Below, piece after piece: positions 1 through 11,535 of a stretch of 64,000 nt of DNA. Both the position numbers and the translations under genes were made by a program. The stretch is from Siderastrea siderea (Eukaryota; Cnidaria; Anthozoa; Scleractinia; Rhizangiidae): the NCBI GenBank assembly GCA_964030785.1, contig OZ034971.1, positions 34,840,804 through 34,904,803 of the forward strand. The letters are read 5' to 3'. How positions within the stretch are numbered: the stretch's first letter is position 1; each line of letters starts with the position of its first letter. Below the pieces are notes generated by a model. The model had not been told where the DNA came from and made no database searches. It saw only the letters and a list, made by a program, of their open reading frames with translations.

Positions 1-406
1 CTATTCTTTCGAGGGCTAAGTTTTTTTTGTGTGAGCGAACCGGGCAAATACGACTTTTTTGGCGAAATGTTCGACTGGGTAGTGGAAATTGTGGGTCGCC
101 TACATGCCTTGTTCTCTTTCTCTACTTTTGAGCGAGTCCGACCGTTATTTTGAAAACATCGCTTTCGCGAGCCTTAAATCGCTAAAATAAACACAGAAAA
201 ACAAATCAAAACACATGACAGCAATTTGATGAGTTTTTATTTCATATTCCTCAGTTTTAAAACTCCTAAATTTCGGCTTTAGTTTTGCATATTTGATAAA
301 CCGACACAGACATTATAAATGCACAGCCCACCACTAAAACAGAGGATGGTAAGCCTGTGATTCCATATGCGATTTCTTTGTTTATTACATATCCATGTTT
401 GAGACC
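1..406. other. Unassigned flank, probably intron 1 of TRPC copy X
   Basis: No coding region recognised. The last 35 or so bases before the TTAA at 407 resemble the intron 1 sequence of the second TRPC copy near 58985-59010, so this is probably intron. Exon 2 of this copy would be expected just beyond the left edge. Confidence 0.4.
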
Positions 407-410
407 TTAA

Positions 411-3400
411 AGTGTATATGACACGAAAATTTTTTCTTCGGTTTTTGATTGTTTTATATGTATAAAAACGATTCTAAGCTTTAAACCGGCATCAAACTTT
501 TCAAACGTACTTTTTTCGCGGTGAAAATAACGCAAATTTGACTTCAAAAGTGTCGCCGTCTCGCGCGGCCAAATTATCACGTGATTAGCTAATGTGACGT
601 CAATCGACTTGATAACAAAACCAACATGGCGTCAAAGTGGAAGGAACTTGGAGAGTTGGGAAAGGTTTCTTGTAGCTAAAGCGCCTAATAAGCAGTGGTT
701 TGCGTATTCCTTTTGACGATGTGGAGGGAAAGTACTCAGTATTCCTCGGATCCAGCATTTTGGGACAAGGGAATCGAGATAATTGTGTTGAAGGAGATGC
801 AAGATCGAAGCACTCAGGCTACCCGACATTTTGATGTTTGCTATGTTTTTAACTTGAAGATATGGTTACGAACGAGCATTGTTTTATAAGGATCTGTCTC
901 GATAAGCAAAGAAGTTTCACTGCAAAGCCCAGGGATGTTTTTCATTCGCAAAGCAGGACAGGTACGATAGCGTGGTCTGACTTTCGATTGTACAGGCGAA
1001 CAGAGCTATATACCAGTACGGTCTTAAATGAAATTTGTTCTTATTCTTCTCTGGACTTCAGTAAGACATTATGAAATCAATATAATTTCAGCCACGATCA
1101 CCTACTCATAACATTTTTACACTGGACCGAGAATACACTGTCTTAACCTGACTGCACTGGATGAAGGATTTTAACTTAAATAAATCACCTTTTTAGCAAG
1201 ACAAGAGTTCAGGATTTTGTTTGACTCTTCCTGTGAGGAGGCTGTAAATGCCTCGTTGTTAGAGGGTGAAAGGAGAAAGAAAATCAAGAGGTTGCTGAAA
1301 GAATTCCAGGAAAATGTCTCACTCGGTTATATTTGTTTATGAAGACAAACATTTTCTAGGAGTTTGTTTAATCCTATGTCTACATATCAAGGTTTTTATC
1401 AATCAGGCTGAAATAAACTCCCTGCCTTTTCACTGATGTCCATGACCTGACCTGACCTGACTTACATCAACTTGCCAACAACAAAAATCCCTGTTAATAC
1501 CAACAGCTGTAACTAAGCTAGATCCATCCAGGCCTTGAGAGATCTAGGTTGGGTGGTTGTTGATAGTGGCACAGGGCATTCAGACACCTCCCCCCCCCCC
1601 CTTTGCTTTTTGGTCAGATGAAGTAAACATGGAATCACTATCTCTTGTTGCTTTATGTTTGGTGGTGGTTCTGATAAATCAATAAATATCAACTATCAAA
1701 ATTGAAGATCAAGTGATGATGACAGAAGGACATTCCTTCTGTTGCAATGATTGTGACCTATTGTCAACAAGAACAATACATTACATTGTATTTAATTTAC
1801 TATTTTAGAAACTTCCCATATAGGAATACTTAGATAAATAATTGTTGTTGTTGTTGTTGTTGTTGTTTTTGTTGTACTGCCACTCTTTGTTGGCTGTGAC
1901 AAAACAGGTACACTATGTCATGATGTTACAAACACATAATTATTCCTAAGTAAAGATTGACTGGTGATTTACAATGTTGTTAAGGATGCCACAAATGCCC
2001 CAAGCTTTAACTCTGTCTCCAGTTATTAGGAACTATGGAATTAATTTAGGTGCTCCATACAGGGCTTCCATCTCTCTCCATCAGAATCAGGCTTAAGCAG
2101 ATTAAGCTTGCGGTGCCCGCCCTGTGTGAGGAACCTGTATTGTGTGCGTGTGTGTGTCTTGGGTGGGGGGGGGGGGGGGAGTGAGCTGCTGTAAATAATA
2201 TCTACAAGGGATGTATGGATCCTCATCACTGTGTCTGAGTGATACATATGCTTTGGTAATCGACCAGTTAATAATGATTATTATTGATAAAAGCCATGAT
2301 TATTATTGATGAAGATTGATGTTGATTTCCACTGTTCATAGGAAAATTGTTTGAGAAGGAGTCAATATGGAGACCCACTGTTGATTTGCAAATTTACTCT
2401 TCAATTGTCAATTCCTTTTGGTTTATTTATAATTAACTGTTGGTTTTAGAAGAGTTTGATGTGCTGCGCTCCCCTCCTGTGGTATTAGAAATTAAACACC
2501 AAAAGCTTTTTAAGAAGGTCAAGGACACCAGTTATTTTAAAAGCTAATGAACATGGTTATGATTCAATAACGGTTCTACAATATTGGAAAACCATACCCA
2601 CTGCAAAACAAAGCAAAATGAACTGTATTTTAATGCGAAATGTGACTGCCTTCATGGTACTGAGTTGTTTGAAAAATTATTGAGCCATATTGATATTCTA
2701 ACAGTCAGCAACAGTCACTAACAGTCTTAAGCTGCTATATTTGCTGAATCAGCCAGCGATATGGCAAGTAGCATGCGAGCCGAAGTCAGTTTCAGTGCCT
2801 TTTTTAAAGTAAAGCGTATATAGATTCTAATTGCAGGATAACACGACAGTGGAAATAAATGTCTTTTCTGGCCTGGAAGTACATTGCGTACGGCAATATT
2901 ATCAACAAAACGATTTCGTCTTTGGCTTTTCTCTACGCTCTGTAAAAACACTTTCGCTTGCTGCAGAAACCACTGAAACTAAGGCCAGGCTGGGAATAAA
3001 ATCTGGGAACTCCTTCTTAAATCGAAATGGATCGAAAATACAGCACACTCTCTAGAGGAACGACGACATTTTTGCGGTATTAAAACATCAAAACAATCGG
3101 CACTTTCGATTCTCCTTAGGTTGATGGAAACAGTAAGCTGTTTATGTGAACACAAGGGATTTGATGTTCTTGATAAACCCTAAAAGAACTCAACAAAGAA
3201 ATCTCGCAACTGAGGTGCTTCCACTCGGATGTACAGTCAGGATAAATCATCGACTTTGAGATCAACATCCTCACCACAGTTCGAAAGAAGAGAAGACATC
3301 CCAAATGTTCGTCGTTGTCTGGTTTGATAAGACCTAAAAGAGCACTATTTTTTCTCCTACTTGTTCTTTCTCACTGTAGGTTTTGGAAGTTTCGAGAAGA

Positions 3401-3666
3401 GCCCCGATACTGCTGAACGATGTCAACATTTTGAGGCGATTTGTAACAAAAACACTGCGTCCGCGGGAACGCAATCAAGTCGATTGACGTCACAATGCGG
3501 TAAATTCGGTCCCAGTCCCCGGGACAGTTTTGAAGTGAAAAATAGGGTCTTTTGCCGGCGAAAAGAGAGGTTTTTAAAAATTTTAGACAGGTTTTAAGTT
3601 TAGTATCGTTTTTATACACATCAGACTCTCAAAAACCGAAGAAAAAAATTTCGTGTCATATACACT
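411..3666. mobile_element. TTAA-flanked DNA transposon, 3.26 kb, coding capacity not recognised
   Basis: Both ends carry the same inverted sequence, AGTGTATATGACACGAAA followed by a T-rich stretch and TTCTTCGGTTTTTGA, with similarity continuing for about 100 bp. TTAA lies directly outside each end (407-410 and 3667-3670). The second TRPC locus has an uninterrupted TTAA at the matching intron position (about 59011), which acts as an empty site. TTAA targets are typical of the piggyBac and Kolobok superfamilies; the purine-rich 5' terminus (AG) leans to Kolobok. Inside are short open stretches, for example a possible exon near 1200-1342, but I recognise no transposase, so this may be non-autonomous or degraded. 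It also contains a G run at 2165-2178 and a GTT repeat at 1841-1866. Confidence 0.8.
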
Positions 3667-3670
3667 TTAA

Positions 3671-4577
3671 TGTTCTTAGTTTGGTTATTTTTTTCTTTCT
3701 TTCAGTGTGATTTAAAGTTATTGTCTTACGCTTCACTGGTCAATCTAAAGCGAAGTGTCAATTTTCGGAAGCGTCAATTTTCGCCACGCCAATTCTTATC
3801 TTTCTATGACCACAAATTCTCAACAATATCCTATGGTTGAGGAATCCGCCTTGTTTGTTTTATCGAACTATAACAAAACCTCCTTCATTTTCCCTTCCTA
3901 GTTCGATCTTGGATCTTTTAAAAACATTTTGCTTCCTGGAGCGGTGCGTCATAGGGGTTTCTCGAAAAATAAAGGGGGGAGGGACAAAGAACGGGAACTG
4001 GCTGACGTAAGTAGGTCAGACTTAAATAACAATTTTTAATCTAGGTTGTCAGTGAATTTCAAGCATGAACATTAAAAAAAAAAAAAAGATTCAGTCGCCC
4101 CACCGAAAAAAATTAGGGTGAAGGCCGCTTCACTTGATTAGAAAGACGATCTAATTTTCTTCGATACAATGCGACTGAATTAAAGATAATATGTAATGGT
4201 TGGAAATAAACAACTGTAGCGAACATCAATGACTCTTTGTTGAGTTATTAGATTGTGCGAGTTCGACAGTTTCCTTCATGGATGATCGTAAAACTCGGGC
4301 GAAGAATAGGGATTAGCGCGATCCGAGCAAAGAGCTGCTCGCGACTCGAATCCCGCCATTCCTGACTCTTCACACGCGCTTTACAGTCCCTGAAGTGAAA
4401 CAGCGACTACCAGTAGTCTATATGACCTATACAACCTTCTTCGTCTAGCGTGTCAACTAAACATTTGCCGTTCCTTCTCCGAATCAGGGCAACTAAAGCA
4501 TGCTGTAAATAGTCAGAAATCTGGCCAGGAAGGAATTTCACACACACAAAAAAAAAATATTAAGAAACACTGCCTAC
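3671..4577 (-). other. Intron 1 of TRPC copy X
   Basis: Non-coding. It aligns by eye with intron 1 of the second TRPC copy (about 59015-60141), including the stretches around 3720-3800 and 4190-4460. The donor GTAGGC lies directly after exon 1. Confidence 0.6.
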
Positions 4578-5375
4578 CTTCTTTCGTCCTTTTTCAGCGG
4601 CAGTCTTCAATAGACCGATACTTGCGCTGTAGTTGCAGTTTTCACATGCATCGTCCATGTTCTTGTCTTTGCCAACGAGTGGACCGGTTCCTTCAGTATC
4701 CATCACCTCGAGCAGTTCCTTCCAATTACCTTGTTCAACAACGCCAGCGGCGAAATTCTCGAGGCGTGACGCTCGTGCTAAGTAGTCATCTCTGCTGTAA
4801 TGATGTTCGTACTTGGCGAGCTCTTCGACAAGGTGTGAGTCATGGAGGGCTCCTGCTATAACATCAGTGTGCACATTGCCCGTTGCGGAATTCTCTTGAT
4901 TGGTGCACCACAGCCACTTCAAGCCAATGTACAGAGGGTTGGAAAGGATTTCTAGCCATTTTTGCTCGCGCTCTTCTTTGGTCATTTCGCCTCCTTCTTG
5001 TTGTTCTTCAATTGATAATGATATGTATTCTTTCGTTTCTTTGTTACAGCTGGTGAACGGGCTTAGATAGTGGCATAGCTTCTCAAAACCTGTCTTAAAT
5101 TTCTGCCATCTGCTTAGTTCTCCCATCTGTTTCTCTCTTTGGATTATCTTTTCGCATACTGACAAGTCTTTCATTTCCTTCAAGTCCCCTTCTTCAGCAT
5201 TTGCTATGTACTGCCAAACAGCAAAGGCGTCTTCTCTTTCAAGATGGCCAAGAAGGTCATCGACATTGTTGCTTTTGCTCTCTGATAACCGACAATCAGT
5301 GTATTTTTCAGTTATATATTCTTTACGTTTCGAATGCACATCCCCCAGAAACTCTTCGTAGCTGATGGAGCCCAT
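4578..5375 (-). CDS. TRPC-like cation channel, copy X, first coding exon
   Basis: 266 codons from ATG to a clean donor (AAG|GTAGGC) in phase 0. The product is the cytoplasmic N-terminal part of a short transient receptor potential (TRPC-type) channel. Residues 1-80 are acidic and helical, with no clear ankyrin repeats. Residues around 145-265 (WLEILSNPLYIGLKWLW, later RLENFAAGVVEQGNW) resemble the linker-helix region before S1 in TRPC channels. The assignment rests mainly on the paralogue at 60142-60942, which is near-identical and splices to membrane exons. Differences include the segment after LSVC. The open frame continues five codons past the donor to a stop, which is read-through into intron. 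The remaining exons lie left of the window, beyond a transposon in intron 1. Confidence 0.75.
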
Positions 5376-6546
5376 GATCGAGCATTTAACTTAATAAAGT
5401 ATTTTCAGCCAGCCGACTACGCAACAGCGCGCCCTCTACTACTGCCTAAATATTGTGTTTACGTCCTCCAGTCAGTAGCTAGGGTTAGATGACACCATTC
5501 TAAGAAATCCTTCACTTGATTCCAAGAAACTTGCTCAGTTTTTCGTGCAATGGCAGACTTTTAGTCAACTTGCAATCGATTCGGCCGTGGTTTCTGTTTG
5601 GACTTGTTCTCTTCTGTGAGGCTAGTGAGCTTTTGCAAAATTGCAGAAGCTATGGAAACTTTATTGTCGATTTCGTGCTTTCTGGATTTTAAAAACTTGC
5701 ATGTTTTTTTTGCCCTTCTATTACCAGGGTCAAAGAGCATTTCATATCAAACCAGAAAACGCCTGAACACTTTGATTACATTGATTTCAACAGAAGCCGC
5801 TTTGATGTCGCGACTAGTGATTTAGGAGCTTATGAGGTCGGTTAGGGATGAAATTTTTTTGCAAAAACAATGCATGTGGTTTAACCTCGAAACCTAATAT
5901 CGGTTAAATAGGTTTCGCGAAACCTAATTTCGGATCCTTTTTCTTTCGGACACCAAAATTCAGACAAAGTACATCCAGGCATTTTTATATCAAATTTCAG
6001 ACGTTTATGTCGGTTGTTTTGGATTATTTTATCAAACAATAAAAGTAAACAAATGCAGTCGTCCAAACGTTGTCAAATTAGACAAAGAATGATTTGTTGA
6101 TCGTAACGTTATCCAACAATTTCAAAAATTTAGCAATTTTATCCAGCAATTTGGCACGAGACTACATCAGGTTTTATACATTCAACAGTGACCGATTTCA
6201 GTGTAAAAGAAGGACAGTAGACACGTGTAACTTTTGAGGCTGTAACTTTTGAGGCTGCGAAAGCGTGACAAATGTGCAGCTTTCTTTCAGTTGTAGCTCT
6301 TGAACCTCTTTTACTGAACAAAATTTTAAACCATTTTAAAGTGACAGCTGAGAAAGGACATGATGATCAGATTACTTTCATATGGAATCCCTTCGTTCTG
6401 AGGGATACAAGTTGTTATCAAAGTCCAGTAAACACGTTGTAAACATCTGGTGGCGTGATCAGGGAAAATGCGTGTCTTCTAAACCGACACTTTCTAAAAA
6501 GTATTTGAGATTGCATGGCGGTGCGGTTAGTTTAGAGCCTAAGGCA
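5376..6546. other. 5' flank of TRPC copy X, duplicated with copy Y
   Basis: No gene seen. About 5376-6095 is homologous to 60943-61620 upstream of the other TRPC copy, so the promoter region was duplicated with exon 1. Near 6508-6555 the sequence is mildly tRNA-like, possibly a SINE relic; the helicase-encoding transposon is inserted in it. Confidence 0.5.
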
Positions 6547-6555
6547 CCGGACTTG

Positions 6556-6665
6556 TAGCCTGCGAATACAGCCGCCTCTCATTCACGTCCCGCAACGAAG
6601 AGCGAAACGGGAAGAGAGACGTCTGCGATTCGCCGCCAAAAATTCCATACTGATGACGTAAATCT
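6556..6665 (+). repeat. Left terminal inverted repeat of the helicase transposon
   Basis: 110 bp identical to the reverse complement of 13870-13979; identity stops at AATCT followed by a mismatch. Preceded by TSD CCGGACTTG. Confidence 0.95.
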
Positions 6666-6766
6666 GTCCAGAATCCGGACAGGAACGCTGATTGGACGAG
6701 CGGACATTTTTGCATAATTAGCTCTATAATTATTCAGTGTTGTGATGTGAGAAATTCAGAACCAAT

Positions 6767-8671
6767 ATGGCCGCTAATAGTGAGAATTCGTCTCGTCCTT
6801 CCTTGGAAAGTTTTCGCCTCTGCGTACAATCTATCTGTCCGAAGTTCAATGTTTCATCGTTAAAAGAAAGTCAGTTTCAGGCTCTTTATAGTTTTATCTG
6901 CGGTGAAGAGGTTTTTGTTAATCTGCCGACTGGATCAGGCAAGTCGCTAATATTTCAACTCGCGCCACTCGTACACACGTGGATGCATGAGCACGTTTCG
7001 GCGATCCATTGGAAGAAGGATCCAGTGATCATCATAATCAGTCCGCTTTTAGCGCTAATGCAGGACCAAGTAAAGAAACTGTCTTCTCTTGGATTAAAAG
7101 CTGCTTTTGTGGGTCCAGAGCAAGATCCAACAATTCTCCAGGATATCGAGCAAGGGAAGTTTACATATGTTTACCTTTCTCCAGAATCTGCCCTAACAAC
7201 GGAAAGGTGGCGAAATACGCTCGAAAGCGAAATTTATCAAGAGAATTTGATCGGCGTAGCTGTAGATGAAGTCCATTGTGTTACCGAGTGGGGCATTTCA
7301 AGCAACAACAAGACTCGGTCAGCGTTTCGTGTGTGGTATTCTCGTTTGAATGAGATAAAATCACTAGTTGATGTGCCATTTATGGCACTTACTGCGACTG
7401 CCACACAACAAACAAAGGACAAAATTTTTGACCTTTTGGAGTTGAGGAAGCCAAAAGAAATAACCGAGAGCCCAAACAAAGTTAATGTGAGATATACAGT
7501 TCAGAAACTTGATAACTCTGTGCCAATTGTAGAAAACTTCCGTTGTCTGATCAACGAGTTAAAACTGAAAGGAAAGGGTACCACAAGGTCGATAATCTAC
7601 TGCCAAACTGTGAAACAATGTGCTCATTTATTTAGCATGTTCGAACTAGAGCTTGGCCTATCTATGTACGATGGGGAAGCAGATCCTCGAAATCGACTTG
7701 TGCAGATGATGCATTCTGGCAGTCCAGAAAGTGTAAAAGGCCATGTACTGGACCAGTTTGCAGACAGCAGCAAACCTCTGCGTATTCTTATTGCAACCAT
7801 TGCCTATGGAATGGGTGTCAACTGCAAGGGAGTCCGACGGGTAATACACTTCGGTCCATCCAAGTCTATTGACGCTTACCTGCAGGAGAGTGGACGGTGT
7901 GGACGAGATGGCGAGCAAAGTGATGCCATTCTGTTGTACAATGGTATCAATGCCAAAGTAGCAGATGCCGAAATGAAAAAAATACTTAGATTCATCGACC
8001 TGCCGAAGACAGTTTCTTTTGAAGCACTTTGGCATCAACAACGTGGAATCATGCCCACCTGGACATTCGTGCTGTGACATCTGCGCAAATTCAATTCATG
8101 TCAGTGTCTTGGTAGTTACTGTGACATGGATTTGTATTTGCCAGTTGGTTATTCAGAGGAGGAAACACAAGAAAGAACAATATCGGATGAACAGTTGTTA
8201 ACACTTAAGAAAGAACTTAATGCCCTGAAGAAATCAATTGTGAGAGAAGGCATTGCTGCCACAGAGCAGCAAAATGCTTTGAAGCTAGCATGCCACACAA
8301 AACCACTGGAATTTGGCACCCATCAAGTCCAGCAAGCCATTGACAATCAAGACTCCATCTTTACTATTTCAAGTGTAATGAAGTATGTTGATGTGTGACA
8401 AAGGAAACATGCACTTTCTATTTTGAAAATTTTCCATTCAATTTTCAGTGATGTGGAGGTGCCAATGAGCATTTCGGACTCAGAGGATCCATTCGACCAG
8501 AGCACTGATGAATGGATGGAACTCTGCAATGACCAGTCTTTTATGGAATTGTTGGACCAGTCGGAATGGGACATTGACTCAACTATTTTTGAAGAACAAT
8601 CTGCAATTGATGATGGACAACCAGCCTATCCAGAATTCTTGGATAGTACGATTGGCATTGTAAATCTCTAG
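6767..8671 (+). CDS. RecQ-like SF2 DNA helicase of the transposon (one intron, two apparent frameshifts)
   Basis: An ATP-dependent 3'-5' helicase by family. Motifs by residue: Q-region near 36, Walker A LPTGSGKS 53-60, DEVH 167-170 followed by the aromatic-rich loop HCVTEWG, motif III LTATAT 208-213, motif IV around 274-281, motif V ATIAYGMGVN 343-352, motif VI QESGRCGRDG 373-382. The long frame runs to 8077, but the RecQ zinc-binding region (TCRRQFLLKHFG then CCDICA) is in another frame from about 7998 to 8087, and the original frame resumes after it (CQCLGSYCDMDLYLPVG). That implies an extra base near 7997 and a missing A near 8088. A 66-bp intron, 8383-8448 (GTATGT...TTTTCAG), joins the acidic C-terminus, which ends at 8671. 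The defects may be real decay or sequencing error. The ATG at 6767 is 102 bp inside the TIR. Confidence 0.85.
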
Positions 8672-8708
8672 CAGTACTTAATATATAATTTTCACTTACT
8701 GTATTTGT

Positions 8709-8799
8709 TTGCCTGCGAAAACACCTGCCTCTCATTCGCTCCCGCAACGAAGAGCTTAAGTTGCGAGAGTGAATGAGAGGCGGTTGTATTCGCTGGCTA
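8709..8799. mobile_element. 91-bp foldback (MITE) sharing ends with the helicase transposon
   Basis: The left half reads TTGCCTGCGAAAACACC and on to CGCAACGAAGAGC. The right half is close to its reverse complement and ends CGCTGGCTA. Both halves match the host element's TIR with a few changes. Flanks are an exact 9-bp repeat, TGTATTTGT (8700-8708 and 8800-8808). It is essentially two TIR tips joined head to head, 38 bp after the helicase stop codon. Confidence 0.88.
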
Positions 8800-8808
8800 T
8801 GTATTTGT

Positions 8809-9873
8809 TGGTCTGTGTATTATCAAAAAAAAAAAACAATACAGAAAATACTGTCAAAATGATAGTTTTCAAATGGCTGGTAAAGTGCAAATACTTCAAC
8901 TATTTTGTAAGTGTTTATTTAGAGAATGCCAATTTTCATGAATTTAAAAGGCAGATAACAGAGTTTTTTTTAACTTCGATTTCCACTCTGAAGAAACGTC
9001 TGTTGTTGGAGAGATTTAGCTAATGATAAAACAACGAATGAAGTCCAGTGTAGGATGCAGTTATTTTTTTACACATGTAGGTATCAGCTATCCTGCAAAT
9101 TAGGCCACTCCAGGCAATCATTTGAAAAGAGGTGTAGAGAATACACTCAATTGCAGCCAATCATTATTTTGCTAGTGTCTTTAACATTGTATTTATTATC
9201 AAAAGATTACAAGTTGAAATGTTTAGTTTTTAAATGGTCAATGAGATGCAAGTACTTTAATGCTGAAGGGCTTAGTCAGACAAATTCCATATTCCATGTA
9301 TGTAACAAGTGGAAAATTTTGATTGTAATTTTCACCTGATGAAACTTCTGTTCTAGTACTGTACATTAACATAGTTATATAAGGTCACATAGGGCATTCA
9401 TTTCAAATGGAGTAAAAAGAATTCATGTGGCACACTATGACCAAATTTATACAACAAATAAAGGGTTCTATCATGATTTTAATTGAGTGTATCCACAACT
9501 GTTTTGCCCTCTTACTATAAAACTTATGTTGACATTATTGACACTCAATATGCTTGTACAGCAAGAAAAAAAATCAACTTGTGCCATTTCAAATATAATT
9601 TCAAGATATATTAATCATGAAATTTCAGGATTGTATAATTATAGTTAATTTCTATACGCCAACGGTTGTTTTGTCCTCTTTTCTAAACACTTATACATCT
9701 GATTGTGTTTACGATGGCTACATGCATACTAGAGGCTCTGAAAACCAATGATGCCATTCGGCCAGATACATATGGGTTCCAGGACCCAGACTGAAAAATC
9801 CTAGTGCCATCCCTGCATGTTTATTGGAACAATAACAATGGCTGTATATATTTGCATTTGACCACTGTAGGCA
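8809..9873. other. Non-coding interior of the helicase transposon
   Basis: AT-rich; only short open frames without recognisable domains. I see nothing further in it. Confidence 0.5.
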
Positions 9874-9881
9874 ACTGATTT

Positions 9882-10311
9882 CCCGGGGGGGTACTCGAAG
9901 TATACATGAGGGGGGGGGGGGGTCCGACGGAGCTTCATATTGCAAACCCAAAAAAATACACAAGCCTGAAATTTTAGACCCAAAAAAATACCTGGCATCA
10001 AAATTTCCAACCCAGAAAATACAAGACTTAAATACCTCAATACTGACTTATTCAATTAAGCAGAACTTTCTAATGCACGTCGCTGAAAAAAATTTTAAAT
10101 GAATATTTTTCTGATCCAGTGATCGCGACGAAAACCCAAAACGAAAAGTTCGCTCGGAGATAAGACCCAAAAAAACACGCGTATTTTTATAAGACCTAAA
10201 AAAATATGTGACAGATCTCTTGACCCAAAAAAATACCCAGCGTGTAAATTTTCAGCCCAAAAATATACGTCGGACCCCCCTGTCATGTATACTTCGAGTA
10301 CCCCCCCTGGG
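9882..10311. mobile_element. 430-bp hAT-like MITE with 8-bp TSD
   Basis: The ends are inverted copies: CCCGGGGGGGTACTCGAAG at the left and, on the opposite strand, CCCAGGGGGGGTACTCGAAG at the right, continuing TATACATGA. Direct repeat ACTGATTT flanks it (9874-9881 and 10312-10319). The interior repeats a motif of the type ACCCAAAAAAATAC in one orientation. An 8-bp duplication suits hAT-type elements. No coding capacity. Confidence 0.85.
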
Positions 10312-11494
10312 ACTGATTTGTTACACCTATCCTTTCTATGTGTACAATATGACATTCATACAGGTGTTTTTAGTCAGACAGTGATATGTTGGTAAGCATA
10401 AACCCATATGGTAGATCACAATTCTTACAAATATAGTTCTCGATTAGTACCAGAAAAGCTCAGCTCATCGGGCTTTGCGTCCAATCTGAAGCTCATACTT
10501 GTGCCTCTTTATCCATTTGCACATCCTACCCATCTCCAAACCACGCAGGGGTGATCTTGAAAATTTGCAGAAATGTTTGTACTGCCTGCCTGGTGTTTCC
10601 TGGAATGCATCTGCTTGGACAAGCAGATTCACAATTTTCAATAGATCATTTCTTGTGGTTTTAACAAAATGCTTCCCAGACCTCTTCATCAAATTACATT
10701 CTTTCGACACATTGTTTACTGTTGCTCTTGCAACAGGTAACATGCGAGCTACCCTTGTTACAGCTGCATGCGTTAGATTAGGGCCAAGCTTCCTAAGTCC
10801 TTCTTTGATGGAGTTGTTGTCATGTTCCACCTCAAGGTCCAGGGGAACGTTCTTTCCATTACCCCCATGGTTATTGACGCTACGGTTCCAGCGTTGTCGA
10901 TAGGCCTGTCGTGGACTCAAAATGGCCTGCTGCTGCAGCTGGAGGTATAATGCTTCAAGAGCATATTTGGTGCTTCCCGTGTCAGAGTAGAAATGAAGTA
11001 GTAGAAACTTCCAGCAGCGCATGATGCGGTCCCCATCGCCTTCAGCTACAGCGTCAGTGAAGTTCATGTACAGTAGGCCATGGTCCATGAGACTACACTG
11101 ATAATTGAACATGTCATCAGAATCTCCCTTGTCAAAAGTTGAAGCCTGTACACTTGTTGGGGCTGGGGTATCATCAATGAAAAGCCCATGTGAACTCTCA
11201 TGGTTGCGACGATGCTGTCCATCATATCTACAAAATGACACATAAGAAAATCAATCATACCAAAAAAAAATCTCAAAAAAGGTATAACATGGGAATTTGA
11301 AGTTTTAATTTATGAAAGAGTTATTAAGAAAGGAAGGAAGGGGGCAATGCAAGTTCTCAGATTTGAAAGCCTATGTGTTAAACAAAAAAGTTTCCAAAGT
11401 TAAAGGGGTGGTCAATCAAGTCACAAATAAGGGGAGATACAATTTTATGCTTTCAAAATGCTGCTCATTCAAAGACAAAAATTCATATAACTCA

Positions 11495-11535
11495 ACATAA
11501 CTTGGTTATGTCATAGTGTCATAACCAAGTTATGT
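11495..11535. repeat. Short palindrome
   Basis: ACATAACTTGGTTATG (11495-11510) and its reverse complement (11520-11535), separated by 9 bp. It lies between transposase exons; no function apparent. Confidence 0.8.

Noticed and set aside
7658..8080. 140-codon minus-strand frame
   Set aside because: Antisense shadow of the helicase.
6767..8671. Helicase as a host RecQ gene
   Set aside because: It lies wholly within perfect 110-bp TIRs with a target duplication, beside a transposase-like gene.
10499..10903. 134-codon frame on the plus strand
   Set aside because: Antisense shadow of the DUF6589 exon.
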